Assembly: GCF_002884445.1 (NCBI RefSeq)
Contig: NZ_KZ614144.1
Coordinates: 3,764,094 to 3,828,093 of the forward strand
Source: Paenibacillus castaneae
GTDB lineage: Bacteria > Bacillota > Bacilli > Paenibacillales > Paenibacillaceae
Direction: 5' to 3'
DNA: 64,000 nt
Below are positions 24,361 to 33,438 of the stretch, in pieces (positions within the stretch are counted from its first letter, which is position 1; each line of letters opens with the position of its first letter). The notes beneath the pieces are model-generated. The model ran no database searches, was not told where the DNA came from, and saw nothing but the letters and a program-made list of their open reading frames with translations. The position numbers and the translations under genes are program-made.

Positions 24361-24750
24361 TTACTTCAGACGGTTCTGCTGCGGCTGCTGCTCTTCCAGA
24401 TCATCTTCCTTGAAAGCAACACCTTCTACTTTAATGTTTACTTCAACCACGTGCAGCCCAGTCATATTCTCAACAGACTCCCGCACATTCAGCTGCAATT
24501 GTCTACAAACTTCTTGAATCGGAATTCCATAATGGACAATAATACGAAGATCAATTGCGGCTTCTGTCTGTCCTACTTCTACCGATACACCTTTTTGTAC
24601 GTTTTTACCGCTCAATCGTTTAGCGAGTCCTTCAGATATACCACCCGACATCGCGGCAATGCCTGGTGTCTCAAGCGCCGCGAGTCCTGCAATCGTTGCT
24701 ACTACGTCATCAGAAATTCGGATTAGACCTGTTTGAAGTTCTTCTGTCAT
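24361..24750 (-). CDS. Asp23/Gls24 family envelope stress-type protein
   Basis: A 129-residue Asp23/Gls24 protein: GLIRISDDVVATIAGLAALETPG, then VSVEVGQTEAAIDLRIIVHYG, ending VEVNIKVEGVAF and an acidic/Gln tail. Family members include YqhY and YloU, linked to cell-envelope or lipid homeostasis in Gram-positives. The ATG at 24750 lies 8 nt from AGGAG; a GTG three codons earlier is too close to that site. Confidence 0.88.
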   Translation of the reverse strand: MTEELQTGLIRISDDVVATIAGLAALETPGIAAMSGGISEGLAKRLSGKNVQKGVSVEVGQTEAAIDLRIIVHYGIPIQEVCRQLQLNVRESVENMTGLHVVEVNIKVEGVAFKEDDLEEQQPQQNRLK

Positions 24751-24966
24751 GTGACTCACTCCTCATTTTGCCATATATGTTCATTGTAATGGAAGGTTAG
24801 GCGCGAAGCAACATACGTCTATTTTTATTGTGTGAAATTTTTATTTCCGTTTTCATATATCTTCACCAATCGACAAATTCCATCCAGCAGACCCTCATTT
24901 TACTTGTCCGTTTTTTTCCTATATATTAATATCAGGTTTTTAGCAGCTTGGGAAGAGGTGACTACT

Positions 24967-26025
24967 GTGAAGAAAAAATTGTTTTTCTCTGGATTAATTG
25001 CGATGTTTGTTTTAAGCGCAATTGGTCATTACGCCCATTGGGACAATACTGTGCAATTTGTTGTGTCCGCTCTTGCCATCATTTTTGTTGCAGGCTTTCT
25101 TGGCAAAGCGACAGAGAGCGTAGCACACTATGCCGGACAGCGGCTGGGCGGTTTTCTTAATGCCACCTTCGGCAATGCCGCTGAGTTGATTATAGCGATA
25201 TTCCTGATTAAGGAACAGCAGTTCAATATGGTAAAAGCTAGTTTGACCGGTGCCATAATCGGTAATCTGTTGCTCGTACTCGGGCTTAGCATTTTACTTG
25301 GGGGACTTAAATATAAAGAACAGCGCTTCAATAAACGATTGGCCGATCATAATTCAACTCTTATGATTATATCTGTTATCGGTCTATTCGTTCCAGCTGT
25401 ATTTGTTGCTTCCGAAAAATTTACGATTGAGAAGGATCGGTTCCTTAGTCTTGCAGTTGCTGGCATCCTTATCGTCGCTTATATCCTGTGGTTAGTATTC
25501 TCAATGATCACGCATAAGGATATTCTCACAGATGAGGTTATGAATGCGGATCACGGCGAGGAGCCTGCATGGTCCAAAGGAAAATCAGTACTCTATCTCC
25601 TTCTGGCTACCGTTATGGTTGCTTTCGTCAGCGAATGGCTTGTCCATACACTAGGCGCCTTCAGCGCCAAATTCGGCCTATCTGAGCTGTTTATAGGGGC
25701 ATTCGTCATCGCGATTGTCGGTAATGCAGCAGAGCACAGCGCTGCTGTAATTCTGGCTATGAAAAACAAAATTGGTGCGGCTGTTGAAATCGCAATTGGA
25801 AGCAGCTTGCAAATCGCTTTATTCGTAGCACCCATGCTTATTCTAATCAGCGCAATGTTCGGCCATACGATGGATATCATATTTAGGCCCATTGAATTGA
25901 CTGCGATTGGAGTTTCTGTATTCATCGCTAAATCCGTATCACAGGACGGGCAAACGAATTGGTATGAAGGCGTGCTGCTGATCATGGTCTATGTCGTACT
26001 GGGCATTGCGTTTTACCTCGTATAA
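24967..26025 (+). CDS. cax: Calcium/proton antiporter (CaCA family, ChaA/Cax type)
   Basis: A ~352-residue membrane protein with ~11 TM helices and two inverted alpha repeats: FGNAAELIIAIFLIK in the first half and VGNAAEHSAAVILAMK in the second, containing the conserved Glu residues that bind Ca2+. It exports Ca2+ in exchange for H+. The start is GTG at 24967, 7 nt after AGAGGTG; an upstream ATG at 24832 would add an unlikely 45-residue extension. Convergent with ylaN. Confidence 0.9.
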   Translation: MKKKLFFSGLIAMFVLSAIGHYAHWDNTVQFVVSALAIIFVAGFLGKATESVAHYAGQRLGGFLNATFGNAAELIIAIFLIKEQQFNMVKASLTGAIIGNLLLVLGLSILLGGLKYKEQRFNKRLADHNSTLMIISVIGLFVPAVFVASEKFTIEKDRFLSLAVAGILIVAYILWLVFSMITHKDILTDEVMNADHGEEPAWSKGKSVLYLLLATVMVAFVSEWLVHTLGAFSAKFGLSELFIGAFVIAIVGNAAEHSAAVILAMKNKIGAAVEIAIGSSLQIALFVAPMLILISAMFGHTMDIIFRPIELTAIGVSVFIAKSVSQDGQTNWYEGVLLIMVYVVLGIAFYLV

Positions 26026-26062
26026 TCCAGCCTTTCCTCCAAAAAATCGCCATATAAAAAAG

Positions 26063-26100
26063 AAAGAGAGTAATCTCCTATCGGAGGCTACTCTCTTTTC
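26063..26100. terminator. Bidirectional terminator cax / ylaN, overlapping the ylaN 3' end
   Basis: AGAGAGTA-ATCTCC-TATC-GGAGGC-TACTCTCT, with A-rich left and TTTTC right. Its right arm includes the last ylaN codons. Confidence 0.8.
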
Positions 26101-26375
26101 TCTAACGCTTCGTATAGCATAGCTAAATTACGCTCTAATCGACTCACTATTTCTTTGCCAGCCATTTCGGCGATTAAGCCTGCGCGAACAGCAAAGTCAA
26201 CCTCACGCGAGAAACCGTACATTTGCGTGTCTAGTACTTCTTCGTACAGAGGGCATTGACGGGTGGTCAAGTTTTCCATCTGCACTTCGATTAGTTTTTC
26301 TATTTTACTCGCATCTTCCTGAAGGAGACGAAGCGCTTTCTCATGCAATTGTACCGTTACTTCCGGTGAAGACAT
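26088..26375 (-). CDS. ylaN: YlaN family protein (UPF0358), iron homeostasis
   Basis: A 95-residue match to B. subtilis Yla[20 protein letters not shown], then [19 protein letters not shown] and [14 protein letters not shown]. YlaN is essential in some Firmicutes under iron limitation and has been reported to bind Fe2+ and act with Fur. Helical, cytoplasmic. The neighbourhood (ftsW nearby) is that of B. subtilis. Confidence 0.93.
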   Translation of the reverse strand: MSSPEVTVQLHEKALRLLQEDASKIEKLIEVQMENLTTRQCPLYEEVLDTQMYGFSREVDFAVRAGLIAEMAGKEIVSRLERNLAMLYEALEKRE

Positions 26376-26457
26376 CGTTTTCCCCCCTGTGCGCGTATCC
26401 GCCGTCTTCTATACCTTTTATATTAGACGAAATAGAGCGATTATACAAGGACAAAAC

Positions 26458-26492
26458 AGAAAAGCACCCCTCAATAATCTAGGGATGCTCGT
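26458..26492 (-). terminator. Terminator after the HPr-like gene
   Basis: Minus strand: AGCATCCC, 11-nt loop, GGGGTGCT then TTTTCTGTTTT. It lies 20-50 nt beyond the stop at 26511. Confidence 0.8.
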
Positions 26493-26510
26493 TCTGGTTA
26501 TGATTATCAA

Positions 26511-26753
26511 TTAATCCGTAATAACTGTTACATTCAAGTTATGCTTAGCGAAAACATCAGCCATTGCTGTTTTTGCTTCCTCAGCATCAGGACCGTGTAC
26601 ATGCAATTCATAAGCATGGCCGCCTACCAATGTAGTGAATAGTCCGAGAATGCTTTTTACGTCGATATATTTGCTTTCGGCTTGCAAAACGATGGAAGAA
26701 GTAAATTGGCTAGCCGTTTGGGAAATTTCTACAATAGCTGCATTGTTGGACAT
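26511..26753 (-). CDS. HPr-like protein lacking the phosphocarrier histidine
   Basis: An 80-residue HPr-fold protein. VEISQTASQFTSSIVLQ and IDVKSILGLF align with HPr from residue ~19, putting Ser34 at HPr Ser46 (the HPr kinase site), but the first strand and the active-site loop are missing: Asn3 occupies His15 and Ala5 occupies Arg17. It therefore cannot carry phosphate from enzyme I. The start is secure: ATG follows GGAGGG by 7 nt and an in-frame TAA lies 10 codons upstream. Crh, with Gln15 and Ser46, is the nearest functional analogy; regulatory role inferred only. Confidence 0.8.
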   Translation of the reverse strand: MSNNAAIVEISQTASQFTSSIVLQAESKYIDVKSILGLFTTLVGGHAYELHVHGPDAEEAKTAMADVFAKHNLNVTVITD

Positions 26754-26888
26754 GGTAGATCCCTCCAGATATATTAGTAAAGCTTACCTTTGTCACCATG
26801 ATAACCCGAAATGTAATATCGAGCAAGTGGCAAAATGAAAAACGCTTTATTTTCCAATTTAATATTGAAAACAAAATTAACATTATTT

Positions 26889-28004
26889 CTATTTAAGATT
26901 CTCAGGGTTTAGGCCCTTCAGCTCAGGAATAATAAATTGTCCATCCTTCCGGATTAGAACATCATCAAAGTATATTTCGCCGCCGCCGTATTCAGGTCTT
27001 TGAATGAGCACCAAATCCCAATGAATGGATGAACGATTTCCATTATCCGTTTCTTCGTATGCTTGGCCTGGTGTGAAATGCAAGCTTCCCGCAATTTTCT
27101 CATCAAATAAAATATCATTCATAGGATGCAGAATGTACGGATTGAAGCCTATTGCAAATTCACCGATATAACGAGCGCCTTCATCACGATCCAAAATTTC
27201 ATTCAGACGAACGCTGTCATTGCTCTCTGCTTTGACAATTTTACCGTTCTCGAATGTGAATGATATATTTTGGAATGTAATACCCGAATAAACGCTAGGC
27301 GAGTTGTACGTAATCGTACCATTCACCGAGTCGCGAACGGGTGCTGAGAACACTTCGCCATCTGGAATGTTGCGGTTGCCGGAGCATTTCTTTGAACCGA
27401 TGTTTTTAATGGAGAACGTCAGATCTGTACCCGGTGAAACGATGCGTACGCGATCCGTTCTATTCATAAGCGCTTGAAGCGGATCCATCGCTTTGTCCAT
27501 TTTCGCATAATCCAGGTTACATACATCGAAATAAAAATCTTCAAATTGTTCCGTACTTATATGGGCCAACTGCGCCATTGAAGCATTAGGATAACGCAAT
27601 ACAACCCATTTTGTTTTTTTGACCCGCTGCTCCGTATGTACCGGATTTCTATATATTTGTTCATATAAGCGCATATTGACATCCGCAATTCCCGCAAGGT
27701 CATTTACATTTTCTCCGGAACGGATCGCGATATAGCCCTGCATGTTTTTCATCCGTTCCAAATCAAGCGCAGACCAAAGCTCCATCTGTTCCTTTGTAGC
27801 ATGCTGCAGCAGACTCCGCAGTATAGTGCGATCACTTGTCTCAACAAAAGGTCTGCCTCCGCGCTTTGCAATTTCTTCTATTAGGCATTTGACAAGCTCT
27901 CGTTCAGAACCGATCATATCGATTAATACATTTTCTCCAGGCTGAACATCAATGGAATATTGAACTAAATTTCGGGCAAGCTTCTGCAATCTTGGATCAC
28001 GCAT
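26889..28004 (-). CDS. M29-family aminopeptidase (AmpS/PepS/aminopeptidase T)
   Basis: A ~371-residue M29 metallopeptidase: LVQYSIDVQPGENVLIDM, GGRPFVETSD, then the conserved IPDGEVFSAPVRDSVNG and IGEFAIGFNP, and a C-terminal HWDLVLIQRP with the metal-binding His/Asp. It removes N-terminal amino acids in the cytoplasm using a two-metal centre. ATG 28004 follows AAGGAGAGG with good spacing; an in-frame start at 28067 has none. Co-directional with the upstream lipoprotein gene, 63 nt apart. Confidence 0.9.
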   Translation of the reverse strand: MRDPRLQKLARNLVQYSIDVQPGENVLIDMIGSERELVKCLIEEIAKRGGRPFVETSDRTILRSLLQHATKEQMELWSALDLERMKNMQGYIAIRSGENVNDLAGIADVNMRLYEQIYRNPVHTEQRVKKTKWVVLRYPNASMAQLAHISTEQFEDFYFDVCNLDYAKMDKAMDPLQALMNRTDRVRIVSPGTDLTFSIKNIGSKKCSGNRNIPDGEVFSAPVRDSVNGTITYNSPSVYSGITFQNISFTFENGKIVKAESNDSVRLNEILDRDEGARYIGEFAIGFNPYILHPMNDILFDEKIAGSLHFTPGQAYEETDNGNRSSIHWDLVLIQRPEYGGGEIYFDDVLIRKDGQFIIPELKGLNPENLK

Positions 28005-28067
28005 TTGAATATTCCTCTCCTTCTTACTCTCACTGTATAACCTAATAATCGTAACACGAATAAGCAA

Positions 28068-28775
28068 TTATTGAAAAGTAACGCTCGGAGAACCATCATA
28101 AGACTGGAAACGGACTGACGTATATCTGGACTCTGAAACAGGATGCCCCCTATGCGTGTAGTTGAATTTCGTTTTCTCCTCCATTTTTATAGGCAGCAGC
28201 TTTATTCGATCAATGACTAAATCATACTCCGTAGCTGCTTCTAGTGAAGCAAGCATATTATTTAATTGCTTCTTAGAACGGGACATTTCTTTCACCCACT
28301 CCGTTTTATATGCGCTTTCCTCTAGAGGAGCACTGCTCTCAAGCTGGTCCAACTGCTGACGCAATCTTTGTTCCCAACGCGCTTTCGACACGGCATGATC
28401 CTCAGTTATATGCAGAACAACTGTTTTCGGGTCTTTCGTATCATTCCGCAATATCACCTCTGCATGGTTCTTGTTCAACGCTTCAAGCACGTCAACAGGA
28501 TTCCATTGCAGTGCTTCGTCATTGCTCGTTTGCACCGTCAATTGCTCATGATCTACAACCTTGCCTTCGAATATTTCGGGCTTATATTCCATCCCGTCTG
28601 CGGTCTTGATACTCATTGAACCTGTAAACTCATATTGATCGGTTGCCGCAAGTGCTGAATAGGACATAGACAGCCAATCCTCAGGTGAACGTTTCGAGGC
28701 AGCACCGCAGCCCGTTAATGCAACCAAAGTTCCAGCCAATAAAAGGATCGCCGTAGTGGCTTGCTTCATTCTCAA
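28068..28775 (-). CDS. Lipoprotein of unknown function
   Basis: A ~235-residue exported lipoprotein: MKQATTAILLLAGTLVALTGCG is a signal peptide with lipobox ALTGC. The mature part has no family I can name; it contains YEFTGSMSIKT and ends VRFQSYDGSPSVTF, recalling LolA/LppX-like or YcdA-type beta folds. Three possible starts share one GGAGGG: GTG 28778, TTG 28775 (best spacing) and ATG 28769. No gene neighbour suggests a role. Confidence 0.75.
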   Translation of the reverse strand: MRMKQATTAILLLAGTLVALTGCGAASKRSPEDWLSMSYSALAATDQYEFTGSMSIKTADGMEYKPEIFEGKVVDHEQLTVQTSNDEALQWNPVDVLEALNKNHAEVILRNDTKDPKTVVLHITEDHAVSKARWEQRLRQQLDQLESSAPLEESAYKTEWVKEMSRSKKQLNNMLASLEAATEYDLVIDRIKLLPIKMEEKTKFNYTHRGHPVSESRYTSVRFQSYDGSPSVTFQ

Positions 28776-28855
28776 CACATATCCCTCCGTTCAATCATAT
28801 ACTTCTGTATCGTCCCCTTCTCTCCCAGCTCTTTATTCCAAAATTCATTGCCAAA

Positions 28856-28880
28856 ATAAAAAGACGCCGTAACGGCGTCC
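28856..28880 (-). terminator. Terminator after the GGDEF gene
   Basis: Minus strand: GACGCCGTTACGGCGTC, a compact GC-rich hairpin, followed by TTTTTATTTTG, ~43 nt beyond the stop. Confidence 0.9.
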
Positions 28881-28922
28881 TTATGTAAAAGTTCTCTATT
28901 CGAATAATGGCATATTCATCAC

Positions 28923-30866
28923 TTAGCATTTGCCTACGAATATACAGTTTCTTCCGTTATTCTTCGCTTCATACAGCGCCATATCCGCCCGGTAAAATAG
29001 CGACTCTACACTTATTTTCTCATTCTCGAAAGTCCATTCCGAAACTCCACAAGATACCGTTACAATGGGAGCCGTCTCCTCTTCGACGTGCAATCGAATT
29101 CGCTCGGCAATGCGATAGGCTTGTTCTGCTCTAATGCCCGGCAAATAAATAGCCAGCTCTTCGCCACCCCAGCGTGCCGCAATATCGCCTTGTCTAATCG
29201 AAGATCGAATAATGTTGCTTACTTGAATCAAGATTTGATCGCCAACCTGATGACCAAAGGTATCATTGACTCGTTTGAAATAATCGATATCAACGAGAAT
29301 GAGCGAACCGAATGGGTCGATGCGCTGCCTGGTCTGTATTTGCTCGTTCAAATAATGCCGTGCATGCAAGCCAGTAAGATTATCGGTTATGACCATTCTG
29401 CGTACCTCAGCATGCAAAGAAGCATTCGTGACAGCAAGTCCAATATGTGTGCTCATTACCTGTAGAAGCTTATAATTATCGTAGGAGAAAAAGTTCGACG
29501 CCTTATGAGTAACGAGAATGACACCAACAACAGCTCCATCAACCAAAATAGGCGCTGCAATAAGCGATCTCGAACCCGTATTGTCCATTAGCTTGGAGGT
29601 AACGACTCGTGTATGCCAATAGTCTGAAATGATGAGCGGCTCTTTTGTTCGGTAGACCATGCCGCAGAAGCCATATTCCGGAGAAAATTTCTCGCTAGTT
29701 AAGTCTGGGAAGTTGCTGGACATCACAACAAATTGATTTTTTTCCTTATTCAACTGCAGCACGCAGCAAAAGTCAGCTTCAAAGATTGTTAAAAGCTCGC
29801 TTGTTGCAAATTGAAAAATTTCCTTCAGCCGCAGTGATTGGTTTAATCGCTTCGTAAGCTCATTAATTAGACGAAGCTCATTGATAAGCAAATTAGATTG
29901 TTCATACAATTTCGCATTCTCGAAGGCCGAGCCTGAAGTGTCTGCTAACAGCATAAAGGCCGGTAAATCCCGTTCATCCCATTTGCCGGGACCGATCGAC
30001 ATGCAGAGCACGCCATAAGCCGCCTGTTTGCCTGTCATCGGAACTGCAAGCCGTATCGATCCGTCCCGATTATGCTCCGTTACTGATTTTCCATTTAAGA
30101 AAGCTTTAGCAACAAGATCATGCTCCGCATTCTTGAATACAAGCGGCTTCACACGCGGATCGCCGTTTAAATGATCTTGGGATAAATATAAATGAACCTC
30201 CGAGCTGGGGTAGAGCTCCTCTAAGCTGCGAAGCAATTCCGAAAGTACGGATGAAACGTCGATTTGATCATAAAGCAGCTTAGCTGCCTGGAACAATTCA
30301 TTTCTCCTGCTCGCATCCTTCTCCGAACGCTGCTGCTGAAGCAGTAAATCCCTTACATAGAGCATCTCGAAATTCCGATAAAAGCATTGATTGAAATGGA
30401 GCCCACACATATGTACCGCTTCTGAGGCATGATTTGAACCAGCCGTCGATATAAAGGCAAAAACACTAAATACAGCACCATCATTGCGCCTTCGAACTGG
30501 CACTGCTGCTGCAAAAAAGGAGTCTGTTTCAAAGGTGTGCATCTCGGCGTTGTTCAGAACGCTTGCCACAACGCGGTTCAGAACATCTTCACGCTCTGCA
30601 ACATTCATCGCGGCAGCTTGTCCTGCCTTTGCAAGTTCACGAGCCTCCTTGTTGAACAATACAAACTCCCCAGATTGGAATAAAGCTATTCCTGTGGCTT
30701 GTTCGGCCCACTGACGAAAGCTTGCTTCGAGCAATGGCGGCAGGAGAGGCTCGTCCGCATCGTTGATATCTTCACTCTCAAACCAAATCGAAGGAATATC
30801 CGAAGTAGATTCATCGATAGTTGATGTTATATGATTTGCAAAATTGCTCGTCTTTTGATCATCCAT
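28923..30866 (-). CDS. GAF-domain diguanylate cyclase
   Basis: A ~647-residue cytoplasmic protein without TM segments. A PAS-like N-terminus (~40-180), two GAF-like domains (~200-330 and ~340-470; FCGMVYRTKEPLIISDYW, SLIAAPILVDGAVVGVI), then a GGDEF domain (~480-647) with GGEEL active site, VDIDYFKRVNDTFGHQVGD, and an RxxD (RQGD) inhibitory site five residues upstream. It should make c-di-GMP under product feedback. Placement next to rpsD resembles B. subtilis ytrP. Start chosen at ATG 30866; an in-frame TTG at 30893 lacks a ribosome binding site. Confidence 0.9.
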   Translation of the reverse strand: MDDQKTSNFANHITSTIDESTSDIPSIWFESEDINDADEPLLPPLLEASFRQWAEQATGIALFQSGEFVLFNKEARELAKAGQAAAMNVAEREDVLNRVVASVLNNAEMHTFETDSFFAAAVPVRRRNDGAVFSVFAFISTAGSNHASEAVHMCGLHFNQCFYRNFEMLYVRDLLLQQQRSEKDASRRNELFQAAKLLYDQIDVSSVLSELLRSLEELYPSSEVHLYLSQDHLNGDPRVKPLVFKNAEHDLVAKAFLNGKSVTEHNRDGSIRLAVPMTGKQAAYGVLCMSIGPGKWDERDLPAFMLLADTSGSAFENAKLYEQSNLLINELRLINELTKRLNQSLRLKEIFQFATSELLTIFEADFCCVLQLNKEKNQFVVMSSNFPDLTSEKFSPEYGFCGMVYRTKEPLIISDYWHTRVVTSKLMDNTGSRSLIAAPILVDGAVVGVILVTHKASNFFSYDNYKLLQVMSTHIGLAVTNASLHAEVRRMVITDNLTGLHARHYLNEQIQTRQRIDPFGSLILVDIDYFKRVNDTFGHQVGDQILIQVSNIIRSSIRQGDIAARWGGEELAIYLPGIRAEQAYRIAERIRLHVEEETAPIVTVSCGVSEWTFENEKISVESLFYRADMALYEAKNNGRNCIFVGKC

Positions 30867-31029
30867 GCAACACCCAACCCTTCCATCTGTCAATCAAGGA
30901 GATGAGTTTCTCAAAAACACGTAATAATAAAATTATCATACTTCATTTTTGAGAATATTGCACTACTATCCACAATAAATATAGGTCTTACGACTCGTAT
31001 TTCTTCTGATATATTTTCATACATGAACC

Positions 31030-31058
31030 TTGACATTCGTCGTAAATTTCATTATTAT
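31030..31058 (+). promoter_or_regulatory. SigA promoter of rpsD
   Basis: TTGACA at 31030-31035, 17 nt, TATTAT at 31053-31058. This places transcription start near 31065 and leaves a ~165-nt leader. Confidence 0.85.
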
Positions 31059-31064
31059 TTATTG

Positions 31065-31228
31065 ATGGATAGATGGGCGTACGGTTTTGTGTCACCCTCA
31101 TGAAATACGTTCACTGTAGGCCAGCGGCTGACTAGCCTCACAGGGACGAGCTTGCTCGGACGTTGAACGTATTCGGCGAAACACATTCCCATTCACAAAT
31201 TTATTTGATGAAGGAGTTAATCTTACGT
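31065..31228 (+). promoter_or_regulatory. rpsD structured leader, probable S4 autoregulatory RNA
   Basis: ATACGTTCA (31105-31113) pairs perfectly with TGAACGTAT (31164-31172), enclosing CTGT/ACAG with GGC/GCC (31114-31143) and a GAGC-TT-GCTC hairpin. The multi-helix junction is what is expected of the Bacillales S4 leader, where S4 binds its own mRNA as a mimic of the 16S site. Assignment is from structure and position. Confidence 0.7.
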
Positions 31229-31831
31229 ATGTCACGTTATACAGGACCTAAATTTAAATTAAGCCGCCGCCTTGGAATTTCTTTGAGCGGAACAGGTAAA
31301 GAACTAGCAAAACGCGCATTTCCACCAGGTCAACACGGACCTAACCAACGCAGAAAAATGAGCGGCTATGGCGTTCAATTGCAAGAAAAACAAAAACTTC
31401 GCCATATGTACGGTTTGAACGAAAAACAATTCCGCAACTTGTTTGACAAAGCGGCAAAAATGAAAGGTAAAGCCGGTGAAAACTTCATGGGCCTCCTTGA
31501 AAGCCGTCTTGACAACTTGGTTTACCGTCTTGGCCTTTCCAACTCACGTGCAGGAGCTCGTCAGTTGGTAGCACATGGTCACGTAACTGTAAACGGCAAG
31601 AAAGTGGATATCGCTTCTTACAGCGTTTCTCTTGGCGATGTAATCGGTTTGCGCGAGCGCAGCCGTGGCCTGAAAACAATCAAAGAAGCTATGGAAGGTC
31701 GTCATCACCTTCCGAACTACTTGGAATTCAGCGCAGACGCTATGGAAGGTAAATTCCTTCGTCTTCCTGACCGTGGTGAGCTTTCACAAGAAATCGACGA
31801 GAAACAAATCGTCGAATTCTACAGCCGCTAA
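31229..31831 (+). CDS. rpsD: Ribosomal protein S4
   Basis: 200 residues, normal length. [16 protein letters not shown] start, PPGQHG loop, and the S4 RNA-binding domain ([32 protein letters not shown]). S4 nucleates 30S assembly. An ATG at 31163 is in frame, but the true start at 31229 follows AAGGAG and gives the family N-terminus. No zinc-binding cysteines are seen, so this is the C-minus form. Codon use is more biased than in neighbours, as expected for a ribosomal gene. Confidence 0.98.
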   Translation: MSRYTGPKFKLSRRLGISLSGTGKELAKRAFPPGQHGPNQRRKMSGYGVQLQEKQKLRHMYGLNEKQFRNLFDKAAKMKGKAGENFMGLLESRLDNLVYRLGLSNSRAGARQLVAHGHVTVNGKKVDIASYSVSLGDVIGLRERSRGLKTIKEAMEGRHHLPNYLEFSADAMEGKFLRLPDRGELSQEIDEKQIVEFYSR

Positions 31832-31840
31832 TAACGGAAA

Positions 31841-31874
31841 AACCCTTGAACCATTCGGTTCAAGGGTTTTTTTT
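31841..31874. terminator. Strong terminator after rpsD
   Basis: AACCCTTGAACC-ATTC-GGTTCAAGGGTT, a perfect 12-bp stem, then eight T. Confidence 0.95.
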
Positions 31875-31880
31875 ATGAAT

Positions 31881-33407
31881 TTAAGATAAATCCGGTAGAT
31901 TAGGAGGCGTTGGCGCTACTGCAAGCTCTGCTGGCTTGGTTACAGGCGTATGCGGTGTTATTGCTTTTGACGTCAATCCCTTAATTAGAGCATTAACATC
32001 AATTCCTGAAACACTCTTCAGCATTTCCGGAGCAGTAGACATCAAGGAAGTAACGTAGTTGCTTAACCGTGCTGCACCTTCCCCATTTCCTGTATCTACA
32101 ATAGTAAGCTTGTCAATATTGCTAATCGGCTGAGCGACTTTCTCAGCAAGCTCAGGCAGCATTTTCACAATAATATCGAGTACAGCCGCTTCTCCGAACT
32201 TCGCGAATGCTTCTGCCAGCTTTTCTTTCGCTTCCGCTTCCGCAAGACCACGAAGACGGATAACATCCGCTTCTGCTGTACCTTTCGCTCTCTCTGCTTC
32301 TGCAACGGCCAGACCGTCCAGACGCTTCTGAGCGGCATGTGCTTTCGCTTCTGCTTCAATCCGATACTGCAATGCATCTGCTTCACGAAGAAGCTTTGCC
32401 TTGTTCGCTTCAGCAGCTTGCTCAACAGCATAACGGTCCGCATCCGCTTTTTTCTTCACCTCAGCGTCATATTGCTTCTCGCGCCGTAATATTTCCTTGC
32501 CTTCCAGATCAATCTCACGCTCTTTGCGTACAAGCTCTACCTTCATCTGTTCCTCTACCACGTTTTGCTTGGCACGAGCCTCATGAATAGCGTATGCTTG
32601 ATCCGCTTCTGCTTTTGCCGTATCTTGGTCTTTTTTAAATGAAGCGACCTTCATTTCTCTTTCTTTCTCTGCTTCTGCTATGTTTGTGTCGCGTACAAGC
32701 TCCGCCTTTTGACCGGCTTCTGCTGCGAGCGCTTTCTGAATTCGAGCATCACGCACTGCTTCCGCTTCCGCAATCTCAGCATCACGCTTGACTGCAGCAA
32801 TGCGGGGTTTACCAAGCGCATCTAAGTATCCATGCTTGTCACGCAAATCTTTAATGGTGAATGAAACGATTTGCAGCCCCATCTTCTTCAAGTCCTTCGC
32901 AGCTACACTTTGAACCTCTTGCGCAAATTTATCGCGGTTGCGATATACTTCTTCGACGGTCATGGAGCCGAGAATAGCACGCAAATGGCCTTCCAGCACC
33001 TCTTGTGCCTCACTTTTTAGAGCTTCTGTCGGTTTTCCTAGAAATTGTTCGGCAGCTGTCGCCACATCCTCAATAGCGCCGCCAATTTTAATAATGGCTA
33101 CGCCATCAGCCATAACCGGAACGCCTAGCTCCGTATAGACTTCTGGAGTAGATACATCCAGCTTATGAGATAGTAATGAAAGATACTCGGCTTTCTGGAA
33201 GATCGGCAGTATAAATGCGCCGCCTCCTCTTATAATTTTCACTTTACGGCCAGATTCGTCGGTGCTCGCATTTCTTGAACCGAGAAACGAGCCCGTTACG
33301 AGCATCGCTTCATCTGGACTAACAGTCCTGTAGCGAGCCCAGAATGCAAGGCCTAGCACGATAATTACACCGATAACGATTGCAGGGATTACGAAATAAT
33401 CTTCCAT
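31881..33407 (-). CDS. floT: Flotillin FloT (YuaG)
   Basis: A ~508-residue flotillin: an N-terminal membrane hairpin (VIPAIVIGVIIVLGLAFWA), an SPFH/band-7 domain (~30-200), then a long Ala/Glu/Lys coiled coil with AEAE repeats (~210-420), and a Pro-rich C-terminus. Flotillins scaffold functional membrane microdomains. Start at 33407 follows GAGGAGAG by 8 nt. It follows the NfeD gene by 31 nt, the yuaF-floT order of B. subtilis. Confidence 0.95.
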   Translation of the reverse strand: MEDYFVIPAIVIGVIIVLGLAFWARYRTVSPDEAMLVTGSFLGSRNASTDESGRKVKIIRGGGAFILPIFQKAEYLSLLSHKLDVSTPEVYTELGVPVMADGVAIIKIGGAIEDVATAAEQFLGKPTEALKSEAQEVLEGHLRAILGSMTVEEVYRNRDKFAQEVQSVAAKDLKKMGLQIVSFTIKDLRDKHGYLDALGKPRIAAVKRDAEIAEAEAVRDARIQKALAAEAGQKAELVRDTNIAEAEKEREMKVASFKKDQDTAKAEADQAYAIHEARAKQNVVEEQMKVELVRKEREIDLEGKEILRREKQYDAEVKKKADADRYAVEQAAEANKAKLLREADALQYRIEAEAKAHAAQKRLDGLAVAEAERAKGTAEADVIRLRGLAEAEAKEKLAEAFAKFGEAAVLDIIVKMLPELAEKVAQPISNIDKLTIVDTGNGEGAARLSNYVTSLMSTAPEMLKSVSGIDVNALIKGLTSKAITPHTPVTKPAELAVAPTPPNLPDLS

Positions 33408-33438
33408 ATACAAAACTCTCCTCTCCATGATTTATTCG

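Noticed and set aside
28163..28620. Plus-strand frames opposite the lipoprotein gene
   Set aside because: No SD, overlap the real gene in antisense, no family features.
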